From Apiotrichum sp. Y4204 (taxonomy: Eukaryota; Basidiomycota; Tremellomycetes; Trichosporonales; Trichosporonaceae), in the NCBI GenBank assembly GCA_025531455.1, contig JAMYHL010000044.1:1-64000 (forward strand): DNA of 64,000 bases. The letters are read 5' to 3'. Of this stretch, positions 35,501 through 47,242 are shown piece by piece (positions within the stretch are counted from its first letter, which is position 1; the number at the start of each line of letters is the position of its first letter). The notes beneath the pieces are model-generated. The model was given only the letters and a program-made list of their open reading frames with translations, made no database searches and had not been told where the DNA came from. A program made the translations under genes and the position numbers.

Positions 35501-38500
35501 GAGGCACCAACATCCTATCGTCCACGAATGAGTTTCGATAAAATGTTGAGTGGTTGTCATGGACATCGCTGGGTTGAGTGAAGCTTGATCCGGGATCCGA
35601 GTTGAAGCCATTCGAAAGCGCACGATGGGCTCATCGAAGGGCGCCTAATATGTCCAATGGTAGGCCGCCCACCCTCCGATAGCGTCCCCGTCTCTCTTGG
35701 GTTGGTGTCTACAATGTGATGTTTGACGCACCAAGGACCAGGATCAGGATCGTGGGAATATGCCTTCCCCCGTTTGCCTTTTATCGAGCTCTGTTCCCTG
35801 CAGCATTGTTCAAGTTGCAGAGCAGAAATTCACCCTCGGGCGCCGAGTGCCGACAAGGCGGTTGCGCTTTGGATGGGCAATTACGCGCCTTCCCAACATG
35901 GCGGTCTAGACCTCACGAAAGACCGTGTCCGACATGGAAGCTCCAACTTCCATTTGTGCCCAGTTCCACCCAGTTCCAGATGCCGGATGCCGGCAGCTGG
36001 GTGTCTGAGACTGTCGACATGAATGGTCATTTCAGTGCTGGCCATTTACCTCCCACCAGCTGCAGGGGACGTATCTGTGGTATCCGTTGTGATCAAAATG
36101 TACATAAGCCAAAGGTCTAGGGTTGGGAGTACTGGACAACAGACGAGGAAGAGGAAGGTTTCGTGTTATCGGAATGACAGTGCGGGCCGTGGTCTTAGGT
36201 TACGACTTCGATCGTGTGTCAGTCCTGACTTATTGAGGATCCCAACTCCAAGGGCGTCGAGGGAATGACTTTTACCGAGGAGATCTGACTTGAAGATGGT
36301 CAAGCGGCGTTTCTTCACTGTACTTTCTCGCTCGACATTACTTGCTCACGCTCAAGTTGCGGCGACTTTAGTTTGAAGCAGACCGTTCCAAACTGTACGT
36401 CTACTGAGGTTGCTCACGTCCCAGGAGAGTGGTTTATTCAGCACCTGTCATGAATGGGACTTTTGAAATCCACCCTTTGAACATGGCCCTGACAAGGGAA
36501 GCGGACAGCGTGTGATAAATGACCTCCCCCCAGAGCAAGAGAGGTTGCCCGTCGGGGAATCCTTCAACACCCTCGATGTCTTCAATGTCATCGTTCCAAC
36601 AAAGTACGAGGCATAACGAAAGGCGACAACCGCGCAACGTTCAGAACGGTGACCCTGGGACAGCACGCTGTGACGCGAGGGGCGTGGCCCATGCAACAGC
36701 GGCGACGGATCACCGTACAACGCTCTGGTCTCCAGCGACCCAGTTTCTTCATTGTCCCCGACAACTCCAGGTGTTACGGCCTCCACGCGACGCCTTACAA
36801 GACAGTATGTACATCATACAGTACATCATCGCTCAGCCTAGGTCCACCTTTGGTCTTCTTGAGCGCTGAACACAGAATGGAGACCCACAGTGGACTGCGC
36901 GGACCGCAGTTCCACAGTGTCGTGGTCCAGAACCCCGCAGTCGGGGGTGGAAGATATGGCTTTATGCAATATGCTTCTTTACCTTACCCCCTGACGTCCC
37001 TTCAGACTGCGCCGACTACGGATGCAGACCACGGAGTCTGCCAATCTGCCGCCGAGAACCTAAAACCCCAATCACTGGCCGAAAGGCTTGGACGCTACCA
37101 AAGACGGAACAACGCCGCTGAGAAAGGCGCGTGCTTTACATTCGTTCAGCGCGGCTTGGGCCCGTGCAGCTCCGCTTTGGCGTCGACCAGCCACTCTGCG
37201 GGGCGGTCGGGACTGCATTTTGGGTCCGACTGGCTCGATGTGCCTGGCAGTCTTACACACAGCGTCTCGTTGCCCATGTATGGGCAGCTGTGCTTTGGAC
37301 GCGCTCCGGATAGCACTGGGGCCACCACGGACATCACCGCAAGCGAGGACCAGCACGCTGTTGCCCCCAGTAGCTGAATCTACAGTACAAGGACAGTCGG
37401 GATCGATGTCCGGAGGTGCCACTGCATGACTGGCGTGAGGCTGACTAGGACCGGAGATCTCCTGACTGTCTTCCGTGTTGAACAGCTTACAGCCACAAGA
37501 GGAAATTCCGCTTTTCAGCGCTCTGCTCAAACTCCAACTAGTGGCCATACTGTGACTGGGGCTGGTTGTCTCGACATGGTCCGGGTCCGTCGAGCGGTAG
37601 GCCCTAGTTTCACTGGTACTGAAAACCCCCCGTTCAGCTCCACTGCTAGTTGATCACTAGAAGACTCTACCCCGTCGTTCTCATTGAAAGAAAGCTATCT
37701 CCCTGGCAGCCACAGCAAGTCTCGCACAGATCGTGGCTGTCAGCGGCCGCTGCTAGCGTGATCAATTTCACGGATCCATAAATCCATGATCGCTCACAGA
37801 GCATCCGCCACCAATACTCTACCACGACAGTATACGCTCCCTGTGGCTGATCGGGCCTCATTCTCGTGCCTAATCCAGCGTTCCACACTGGTGGGCAGCC
37901 CCACTCCGGCCGTATCTCATTGCGTGCTGACAGTGGATCAGCCACCGGGCAGTGACAGAGGAATCCCACTGTGCAACTTTTTCTCGTAGTGGGTCAGCTT
38001 GGCGGCACTGGCGGCGTACGCGTTGAACTGAACCCTAAACCGCCCTTAGTGCACTTTTTAGTGAGTATTCTGGATCGCGTCGTATTCAGGGTCGTGTCGC
38101 AACACTCCGGGTCCGCTCTTTCATCCCTACGACAGTACGGTACAATGGTACAACAGTACAACGGGGCACTCAAGCGGGCATTCGACAGGCGGTGCGTATG
38201 CACATAAAACGGGAAAGAGGCTGGTAGAAGTGCGTTCTACGCGACGTGATTCTACCCGCCGCTTTCGGACACCCACCATACACTCTAGCTGGCGGTCCGC
38301 AAATCTCCGTTGTACAAGTCGCAACCTGCAATGCCGACATGGGCCGACTCGGGGCAGCATGCATGCCGGCAGCTTGTACGCGGGGTGTGCAGCGTTCGCT
38401 GTGGGTGGTCGGGGGCGTGCTAGGCCGTGCTAGGGGGCGCTGACCCGAGTCCAATAAAGGTACCGACCGCCAACCAGCCATCTCGAGGTGGACGCCGGAA

Positions 38501-38633
38501 AGTTGCCGACCGCCCATTCCCATTGGACCTTGATCATGAAATGACGTGAAATGACATGAATCCGACCAGCCACCGAGTGTCTCATCGTGAACCGTCGTGA
38601 CCGTCGCGACTGGCACGCCAGCAGAGCCTGTGA

Positions 38634-38690
38634 TCCTTTTACGATCCTTGCTATCCTGTGATCCTGTGATCTTGTGATCTTGTGATCCCT
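38634..38690. repeat. TGTGATCY octamer tandem repeat
   Basis: The octamer TGTGATCC or TGTGATCT repeats about four times in a row, flanked by degenerate CGATCCTT and CTGATCCTG copies. It contains GATC in each unit. Confidence 0.75.
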
Positions 38691-38862
38691 GCAAAATCTC
38701 TGATCCTGCAGCTGTAATTTACTGTCGCGCGGGCGCGTCTTCTTGGCTTCCCTTGTTCCCCGACCAGCCCTGCATGGAAACGCCATCTCTTGATCTCGGG
38801 ACAGGGTTTTCTTGGGGACTACCCACGAGCACAGACAGCTGAAGGGCCGAGCGCTGAGTCCA

Positions 38863-38902
38863 GCTCTAGCTCTAGCTCCAGGTCCAGCTCCAGGTCCAGC
38901 TC
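38863..38902. repeat. CAGCTC/TAGCTC hexamer repeat
   Basis: Units of AGCTCY and AGGTCC alternate about seven times (TCCAGCTCTAGCTC and so on). It lies about 80-115 bases upstream of the TATA-like element of the GH18 gene. Confidence 0.75.
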
Positions 38903-38978
38903 CGAAAGACATGGCGGCTGACAGCTGCGGTGCGCCGGCTCGCTGGCCCAGACTGCAGGAGCCATCTCGTCCGCAGTC

Positions 38979-38985
38979 TATATAA
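38979..38985 (+). promoter_or_regulatory. TATA element of the GH18 gene
   Basis: TATATAA stands 269 bases before the start codon at 39254, in otherwise GC-rich DNA. It is followed by a pyrimidine-rich stretch and candidate start sites near 39005-39030, which would give a leader of about 230 bases. A TATA-driven, inducible promoter would fit a secreted hydrolase. Confidence 0.55.
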
Positions 38986-39074
38986 CTGGAGCAGCATGGT
39001 GTCTATTCCTCTTTTCCCCATCCCTCAACAGATCAACCCACGACGTGCCGGCCCACGTCTAACGAATAAGTATT

Positions 39075-39123
39075 GAGCCTGGTTGCTCACCACCGAATCG
39101 AATCGCCTAGAGCCTGGTTGCTC
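39075..39123. repeat. Direct repeat GAGCCTGGTTGCTC in the GH18 leader
   Basis: Two identical 14-base copies lie at 39075-39088 and 39110-39123, 35 bases apart. A weaker third copy, AAGCCCGGTGCTTC, follows at about 39168. They lie between the TATA element and the start codon, so they are probably transcribed. Confidence 0.75.
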
Positions 39124-39253
39124 CTCCGCCTCGACACGCGCTAATTCATTGACCTGTTAACGATCCTAAGCCCGGTGCTTCGACATCCCACATCCCCCAT
39201 TTCCCCATCCCCATTCCCCTATACTACCTACGTACGCTACGCACGACACGATA

Positions 39254-40283
39254 ATGATTCGCCAGCTCGTCCTCGCTCTCTTTGGGCTCCAGCTCCTCGG
39301 CCTCGCGGGTGCTGCCCCTGTTCCCCGCGGTCACAGTGAGTTAAGACCTTTCAAACCTCCGCTGACCCCCAGACGAACCCCGCTTCGACGACGGTCTCTG
39401 GAACCCCACCAAGTATGACAAGCCGGGACTCTCCAACGGCCCCACTGCGCCGGCCCCGGCGGGCCCGCAGCCCGCCACCCCGACTCCCCCGCCCGTTCCC
39501 GACATCCCCATCCACCCCGTCGGCGGCGTCAAGGGCCCCCACAACGTCATATACACTCTTACCGGCGGCCTCCCGTCCAACCTCGGCGGCTTCAACACGC
39601 TCATGCTTGCCTTCTGGACGACTGATGGAATCTTTGGCGCCGCGGCCGAGTGGGCTGCGCTCAGCCCGCAGGACCGCGCTGGCCGTCTCAACGCGTACCA
39701 CGACGCAGGCATCAGGGTCATGGTCGCGGCCTTTGGCGCGAACGACCTTCCCACCGGGCGGGACCCGGTGGCCGTCGCTGCCCAAATTGCCGACTATGTA
39801 AACTCGTACCAGCTCGACGGTGTCGATATCGATTACGAGGACACGGCCGCGCTCTACGGTGGCTCGGGCGCTGGGTGGGTCTCGACGCTCACCCGTGAGC
39901 TCAAGAACCGCCTCCCCGGCAAGCTCATCTCGCACGCGCCGCAGAGCCCGTACTTCAACTCTGGCGGCGGCTACGACGCGGTGCACGCCGCCGTCGGCGA
40001 CCTCATCGACTTCTACAACGTGCAGTACTACAACCAGGGCGGCGACGAGGGGTGCGCGGCGTCGATCGCCGGCGTCAGCCGCCTCCTTGCGGCTGGCATT
40101 CCCGGCGACAAGATTGTCTTCGGAAAGCCCCTCACCCCCATCGACGCCAACACTGGATACATGTCGCCTGCTGAGCTGGCGACGTGTCTCAGCAACAGGC
40201 CGGACGGCTGGTCCGGATCGGTCATGTTCTGGCAGTGGCATGAGGGCGATGCGCCCAACATGTTCGCTGCCATCGCTGCCTAG
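39254..40283 (+). CDS. Secreted GH18 chitinase-like glycoside hydrolase
   Basis: Two exons (39254-39335 and 39373-40283) join in frame to 330 residues. Residues 1-21 form a signal peptide (MIRQLVLALFGLQLLGLAGA). A Pro/Ala-rich linker follows to about residue 75. The catalytic barrel contains DGVDIDYED at residues 176-184, which matches the GH18 signature Asp-X-X-Asp-X-Asp-X-Glu, so the catalytic Glu183 is present. NVQYYNQGG and VMFWQWHEGD are the expected later barrel strands. The enzyme should cleave chitin or N-glycan chitobiose outside the cell or in the wall. At 330 residues it is shorter than class V chitinases and has no visible chitin-binding domain. Endo-beta-N-acetylglucosaminidase is the main alternative. 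Confidence 0.87.
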
Positions 40284-40602
40284 ACGCCTTGTGCTTGGCC
40301 TAATCCGCGACTCTGCCCCCATGGACATTTCTTGAATGCCGCGCCTGCTTCCGACTTCGAACGTTACCCACATACGTCTACCCAACATAATCCTTATACG
40401 TCGACTAATTTTCCGTAGAGTCCATAGTATGATGCATAGTATGTTGCTGCACTGCAATGGGACGTGTGCAACGGGTGCATGACATGTCTACGAGAGCTGG
40501 TAGTGAGCATCGTCACAAACCCCTACTGTTCTGATATTATGACAACGACGTATCCTCAACCCATGTCCAAACAACCAACCCCAAAGCGACTCTCGACGCC
40601 TC
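40284..40602. other. Convergent intergenic region
   Basis: This 319-base gap lies between the 3' ends of the GH18 gene and the cysteine-rich GPI-type gene. It is AT-richer than its flanks, and I see no gene in it. Confidence 0.5.
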
Positions 40603-41316
40603 TCACAAGAACACAAGCGACAGGCAAGCAGCCACCACCGTCATCGTGGCCGCCCCAATCCGGACCGCACCGCTCTTGGGGCTGTAAGGGTTGACCGTGG
40701 GATTTGGCGGGGGGGAAGTAAGGACTCCGGGCGCGCCGAGCACCTTGCTCGGCCCGTTCTGAGAGGTGGAAGCGGAGGCTGCCAAAGAGGACGGGGGCCT
40801 AGCGCTGAGTGTCACTGGTGATGGGTCGGGGAAGATTGCGGGAGTTGGGACCAGAGTTGCTGATGATGGCGCCTGCGGCGCGCGGGGCTCAAGTACCAGC
40901 GCAGCAGGCATATCACCACCGCACACGGCGGCCATGCGCGCCAGTGCCTCGCGGAAGTCAGTTTCGCTCGCGCTGCTGCCGAGCATGTCACACTGCACGC
41001 AGTCGGCCACCTGGTCCCAGGTCTACTGTCAGATTACTCCGTTCCTCCGGCTCGGACACTCACCGCGCAGAAAGCGCTGCACTCGGGCTTGGCTGTTGCG
41101 GAGGTGCATGCGTCCAAGAGCGGGGAGAGGGCGGCACAGCGCACCTGGCATGCGGGGAGGGTGGATGCGAGGATGGAGCTCGGCTCGTTCGCGCCGCGCG
41201 GGGCGTGCGCGGCAATGCCGGCGGCGAGGATGGGACCCGCGACTACGACTGGGGTTAGTGCGTTTCACGGCGCGCTTCGACTTACGCATCGCGGAGAGGA
41301 GGGCGAGGATGCGCAT
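40603..41316 (-). CDS. Small cysteine-rich secreted protein with GPI-type tail
   Basis: Three exons can be joined on the minus strand: one encoding MRILALLSAM, one running from the VAGPILAAGIAAHAPRG region to a CSAFCA end, and one starting VADCVQCDM and stopping at 40603. The N-terminus forms a signal peptide once the first intron is removed. A compact domain has eight cysteines with spacings of about 3, 9, 8, 3, 4 and 2 before a last Cys in MAAVCGG. A Pro/Ser/Thr-rich stalk follows, and the protein ends in a hydrophobic tail (GAATMTVVAACLSLVFL), as expected for GPI anchoring. The eight-cysteine design recalls CFEM proteins, but the spacing does not fit the CFEM consensus, which has Asp before a Cys-X-Cys. 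A cell-wall or surface role is inferred; no activity can be assigned. Confidence 0.65.
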
Positions 41317-42054
41317 ACTGTGCTAAGAAACGGAGAGGGGAGAGTGGAGAGTGGACGGAAAGGGCAGCGTCAAAGTCACCAGCTCAGGCGGTCCTTTATA
41401 TACACTGCGCGCACAGACCCCTCTGGCAGCCCAAAGAAGATGCAGAGCACAGCTCACACATGATCGCACAGCGTACTCTGCGTGTGTACAGTGCGTGTCT
41501 CAGCCGCTGTCCTCATGTCCGAGCTCTTTGTGTGGGTGGCGCTGTGGATTGGATGTTGGTGTCGATTCATTCTTTTTGTTATTGTTTGTGGATTGTGGAT
41601 TGTGGATTCACGTTGGATCACCAGCAGGGTTCTGTGTGGACTGGATACAGCGGAAATGCGGTACTAGAGAATCGCAATCCAGATCCACCCCACTCCGGTG
41701 CGAGTATCATGCACACCTCGATAACATCTTCAGCGGACCGACCTCGCCTGGCGCACAAGTACCAAGGTGCTCCACATGTTCGAAGGATCAAAGCATTTGG
41801 CGCGAGGCCGCACCGCGAGGACGAGCCGCAGCAACGCCTTGTCCGCGATCGCGCTTCTCGAAGCACAGTGCCTGACGCCGGTGTGTGCAGGACCCGGCGC
41901 TCGGATGGGGCCGTTAGCAGGACGGGTGCGTGGGACCGCTGGCGTTTGCAAAGTGACTTGTTAATGTGTCAGTTCCAAAGCTGGCCGGCCAGTGGGTCCG
42001 CACCAGTCGGATGATGTACATTATGCATCGTCGCCGTCCGAGATATCCCACTTC
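41317..42054. other. Intergenic region between cysteine-rich gene and VPS15
   Basis: Both flanking genes are on the minus strand, so this 738-base gap holds the promoter of the cysteine-rich gene and the 3' region of VPS15. No gene is visible. Confidence 0.5.
41395..41402 (-). promoter_or_regulatory. TATA element of the cysteine-rich GPI-type gene
   Basis: Read on the minus strand the site is TATATAAA, about 80 bases upstream of the start codon at 41316. It is flanked by GC-rich sequence, which makes it stand out. Confidence 0.55.
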
Positions 42055-45000
42055 CTACTGCTGCCGCCCCGCCCCGCCCTCGATCCGCCACACCTTGATG
42101 ACTCCACTCCGGTCCGCGCTGACGACGCAGGTACTGAACGGCGTCTCGACGAGGCCGAGCGCGCAGATCGAGTCGTAGTGCGGGCGCAGTGGCTGGCGCT
42201 GCGAGTTGGCCGCGTGCTGCTGGGCCGTGCGCTCCTGCGTGCCGGCCAGCGGGCGGGCGTTCGGCAGCGTGTAATACATGCTTGGCGAGTTGTTCACCGC
42301 TTTGAATGTCACGTCCTTGTCCCGCGGGCTGCCGCATACCACGAAGCCGTCGCCCGGCCGCCCGAGACCCCAATACCGGATCACCCTGTCGTCTCCGGCA
42401 GTAATCACCCACCCGGGCTTGACGGCTCCTTCCTCCAGTCGTGAAGGGGTCAAGGAGGCGAAACCGGTGCCCACGAGGAGGGACTGCACGGAGGGCTCAT
42501 CGACGCTGTCGTGCGCAACGGAGGGGACGCCACCGCGCCCGCCCGCCAGCTCGGCGATGAGGTCGGACGGCGTCTTAAGCACGTCCCGAGACGGAGGCGG
42601 CGGGGCGCGCGATGAAGGCCGGCTGGATCGCACCTCGAATACCTCGACGAGCTTTGATGTCTCGATATCGTACGTTTCCACCAGAGGCGAGTCGCTATTC
42701 GGCTCGGGGTCATCGCGGTTGACGCTCGCCATGACCCACCGACCTCTGCCTCGAGTTGGATGGAGCGCTAGCGCAGTTACGCCGCTGCTCGCTGCCCAAG
42801 ACTTGAGGAGCAGACCGAATCGCAGATCCCACAGACTCAGTGATCCCGTAACCGTCCCAATCACAATCCAGTGCGTAGTGGGGCATACGGCCGAGATGGG
42901 ACCAAGCTGGAGGGGATGCTGATGACGCGACTTGAGCTCCATGGACCGCATGTCGAGGACGCCAATCATACCCGACGACGTGACCACCAGAAGCGACGAG
43001 TCTGTCGTTAGTGCAACTCGTGTGGCACCTCTCACCCAATATGTGCGACACATGCAGCACGTATCCCTCGTCGGGGCCACACCGCCACGTGCGGATACAC
43101 TCTATCCCTTTATATCGGTTCGTGCTGGATCCCGACGACGATACATACACGCGAATGAGGTGCAGGCTTCCGTCCTCAGCGGCAGCGGCGAGACAGTGCG
43201 TGTCCTCGATACGGCACATGGTCGCGATCGGCGCGTCCATGCGATACGTCAGCCTCGGTTTGCCGGATACACTGCGCTCGAGGCGCGCATTGTCCCAGAT
43301 GTGGATCGTCGAGTCCTCCGAGCTCGTCGCAAAGAACAAGTGGTCGGGTGACGGCACAATAGCGGTGACCGCGCCCGTGTGGTGCGGAAAGTGCGCAATC
43401 ATAGTGACATACTGCGGCGTCGAGCCCTTTGGCCGCGGCCCGCGCTTCCTGTGCGTGGCGTGAACACGCGGACCGAGATCGAGTAGTGGCTCGCGGTAAT
43501 TTTCCAGATCGACCTGCTCGAGGAACGCCCGCACGCCGGGGTCAGCACCCTCGTACGTGCTGCTGTACGGTGCGAGGGGCGCGCCAACTGCCGCAGGCTG
43601 TGACGGTGCAGACGCCACGGGTGTACTCCGTCCAGACTGAGACTGATCCGGAATGGCCGTGGACCCAACCGCAGTCGCGTTCACAGCTCCGATCGCGGGC
43701 GCGGCCTTTGAATCGATGCGGTGATGTCGTGGCTTTGGGTTTGTGGGGTCCACTGTGGATGATATTGCGGATTCGGCGGGACTCTCCGGCCGGGTATCGC
43801 TCGGCTGGTCCATGGATGCCTGGCGATTCGTTTCTAGTGCTGCAAGCCGCTTCCACAGCTCATCCGCCGGGCTGTCCGCCGTCCCTCTTGCGCTCCGGCT
43901 CGCAAACGACGTGCGTCGGCTGGGTGTACCAACAAGATCTGGCCGGAGGCGACGAAGGCCGAGCTTGGTCTCTGACACGCCAACAGTGCGAGGCGAGATG
44001 AACACCGTTTGCGGAGTGACGCCGAGATTGATCAGCGAAATAGACTTCCCGGATGTAAGCGCCGCTTCAGCAGGCGTTGGCATGTCTGCGCCCTCCCGAC
44101 TGATGTCAGCTAAAGAACAGAAGAACCTCGCAGCTCACGCTCGGCTCGCCTGTGCCTGCTTAACGATAAACTCCTTCATAGCCTTTATCTTGCGCTCGTC
44201 CTTAGCAGAGATGCCCTTGTCCTTGAGCTGCGGCTGGTCGTGCCCGAGTTTGGATGTCGCGACCTTAGTCAGCGTCGACTTGGCGGTCGCGCGGCTCGGC
44301 GTAATGTCCCAGAAACCAGGTGGTGACTTTTGCAACGCCGCCATCTTTGCGTTCTGGAGGGTGGAGCGTGATAACTGGAATTAGCGAGAAGTCTGTCACC
44401 TGCTTGTACAAAACCAGACATACCGGCGGAACCAGGGCGGAAAGAATTGAGTCTTCGTCAAGCGTCACTACATCAGCACGGAGCGCCTGCCGCACAGATG
44501 GGTAGAGGATGCACCACGCGTCGGCGGTCGAGACCTCTCTCGCGGCCGCGGCGACAAAGCCCGCAGTGCCCTGCCTGATCCATGTGTTGGGATGGTAGAG
44601 GAACCCCTGGACCGCGACAAACACGTCCCATATGCGCATGCGCGGGAGGAGCGAAAGCGAGGTGAGCGCCGAGAGTGATGCAATCACACGTGCGACGACG
44701 ACCTCCTCGGGGTCTGGCGTCAGTAGGTTGGTGGAGGTACTGGAGACCTACCAGCAAGGGCCTGGAGCATGAGCGGGAGGACATACTCCTCCACGGCCTT
44801 GACGCCGATGAACGCGCCGACGCCCACGATGCCGTCAAAGAATGCGAGGCGGAGTTGCCAGTCACGGTCGTTGAGGTACGTCATCATATGGCTGAGGACG
44901 ACCTCGGATGACTTCTGGCGACCGAAGAAGAGACACAGGTCTGAGATGGAGGCGAGCAAGCTACGCTTCACGTTCGCAGACGAGTCGATCAGCAGCGTCG

Positions 45001-46901
45001 TCGCCTGCTCCTCCACCACTGAATGTATTTCCGCAAGCATGCTGTTGTACTCTGCCTCTGTGATGTGATTCCCGTCGGCTGCGGGTGTGGCTGCCTGGCT
45101 GAGCTCGAGCATGCGCACCGCCTCATCCGCCAGACGAACAAGTGCGCGTGCATAGGTCGCGCGGACGAACACGTCCGGGTCGCTCGCCAATCTCCGTGTC
45201 TGCGGGAGGAGGTATTCTGGGATGAATGTGCAATTGTGCAGTGTGATGGATTGGACCGACTCGACGACAACGACTAGCGTGCGACAAGCTTCAGCGCGAA
45301 CAATCGGGACCTCGTCGGAGAGAAGTTCGACTACAAACGGCACGATGCGGTCCACCTTGTCCTCGTCCATTAGGTAAGGGCAGAGGTTGAGGAAGAGCTT
45401 GAGGCCGTGTAATCGTGAACTCGGCGAGAGGCAGTTGCGGATCGAGGATGTTACGATGTTTAGCAAAAGCAGCGCAGGGCCATCTGCTGTCAGTTTACGA
45501 GGTTGTATCCCTAACTTACTCTCATTCACGCCCTTGCCTTCAAGATGAACCGAGATGCTCTCCCACTGATCCAGCATTGTATCAATCTTGGTGCCCGGCA
45601 GGGTGCTCACGCGGGCGAGGAACTCGTCTGTCGGGGAATCCGGGAGCTCGCTGAGCTCTGTGACATAGTCCATGAGGAAGGTGTAAAAGTACTCGGGGAA
45701 GATGGTGCCGCGGTATGTCGCGAGGATGCGGTCAAAGCTGGGGCGCTGGGAGGGTTCGCGGGAGAGCATCTGCGCAATCATGTCCTTGACGTCGCGGTCT
45801 TCGAGATTGTCGAGAATACCCTCCAACCCGAGCGATCCGTTACGATACGCAAACAGCTCGCTTAGGTTGAACACCGTCCGGCCGTCGGTCCACGTCTCGG
45901 CGAGTACGCAGCCGGTGGAGAACACATCCATTTCCTCGGTGACCTTGCCGTCGCGCTTCTCCCACGACTCGGCATTCGACGCGCTCCCCGACTCGGAGAT
46001 GGATGCTGCAGCGGCAGCAACGGCTGACGCAGCCTTGTCCCGCGCGATTTTCGAGTCCATCTCGTAAAACCGCTCCGGGGCAATATAACATGTTCTTCTT
46101 GCCGACGAGTCGAAGAAGAAGGAAAAGTCAGACGGGTCATCGAGGGGGAGGTAGGTCGGCTTGAACGAGGATGAGAAGTCGGTGAGGAGCACAGTGAGGT
46201 CCGAGGTAATCAGCACATTGTCGCTCTTTATGTCCCCGTGGGCAACCTTGCGCATGCGCGCGTCGCGCAGACACGTGAGCAGCTGGAAGGCGATCCATTT
46301 CTTCTCAATGTCTGTCAGGTACGGCTGCGTGCTGCGTGTGAGCTCCGGTCAGCTATAGGCCAGCTCACCTCAGGCGGTCATACAGGCTTGAGCCGACCCA
46401 TTGACGGATAAGATATCCCGCCTTCTCCGTCTCGATGAACGTCGCATACGTGTGCACGTTGTGAATATGCGCAAGCGTTTCTCGTTCGCCTACGGTTAGT
46501 ATGAATAATCACAAAGTTGGGCAAGGATGCCTTCATAGGACCCAGCACTGCGCCCTCACTCACTCTTCAATCTCCGCTGGATGACGCGCAGGGTCATGCT
46601 CGGATCAGGCTTGATGAAGATCTTGATCGTGAGCGGGCCATTCTTGTGCCGCGCAAGAATCGTCTTGAGGAAGCGGGACGACGACAGGCTGTTGTCAGTG
46701 GAAATGAGATACCGCGGGGGATGGGGACAGATAGATGTCAGACTACTCCTCATCTGTCCCCTGTCGCGCGGGACCCACCTCTTCTCATAGGAGATGTCGT
46801 TCCCCAGCTCGGTGACGTACGAGTCGAGCGCCGTCGACCTGGTATCAGCACTGCGTGTTATCGTGGACGTACGCGCGCGCAATGGACGATATGTTGCCCA
46901 T
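42055..46901 (-). CDS. VPS15: Vps15 protein kinase-like regulatory subunit of PI3-kinase complexes
   Basis: The start at 46901 gives MGNISS, the N-myristoylation context conserved in Vps15. Short first exons encode SSSRFLKTILARHKNGPLTIKIFIKP and EKAGYLIRQWVGSSLYDRLS, then the kinase core VAHGDIKSDNVLITS, LTDFSSSFKPTYLP and RRTCYIAPERF, all typical of Vps15. A HEAT-repeat region follows (about 45400-44270), then an acidic, disordered linker (about 44080-43560). A WD-repeat propeller fills the rest, with IAHFPHHTGAVTAIVPSPDHLFFATSSEDSTIHIWD as its first clear blade. The stop is at 42055-42057. At least eight exons are needed; some boundaries I did not fix. The protein recruits and activates Vps34 at endosomes and autophagosomes. 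Total length should be near 1,450-1,500 residues. Confidence 0.92.
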
Positions 46902-47242
46902 GGTGCTGGTGCCGCTTGTGGCGGATGGAGAGGAGTGTGGAGGAGAGAGAGTTGGGAGAGTTGGGAGCAGTGATTGCGAGATGTGTCTGGTGGCGGAGGG
47001 TTGGGTGGAGATGCGGGGCTCCATCCGATGACGACCAGCGAGCTGCCATTTCTAGTGGCGACGGGAGCATCTGTACGATGAGCTGCCCTTGCCATTGCCA
47101 TTCTGCATGTCACAACAACCCAGATAATGCATGCAGTGGTGCTATTGAATGCGATGATGAACGAAGCGCATGGGACACGGACCGAAAAATAAGAGGAGGG
47201 AGAGCGATAGAGAGCAACGGAAAAGGAGCAGTGTTAGTCTAT
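46902..47242. other. Intergenic region between VPS15 and MDM31
   Basis: Both neighbours are on the minus strand, so this 341-base gap holds the MDM31 3' end and the VPS15 promoter. No gene or clear element is visible. Confidence 0.5.

Larger units (their letters stand above)
32534..39253. other. 6.7-kb gene-poor region between homeodomain gene and GH18 gene
   Basis: The longest open frame (plus strand, 33161-33970) has no recognisable domain and no codon bias. I see no terminal inverted repeats, integrase or reverse-transcriptase signature. Short tandem repeats occur near 38.6 and 38.9 kb and are listed separately. The final 300 bases hold the promoter and leader of the gene at 39254. Confidence 0.5.
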
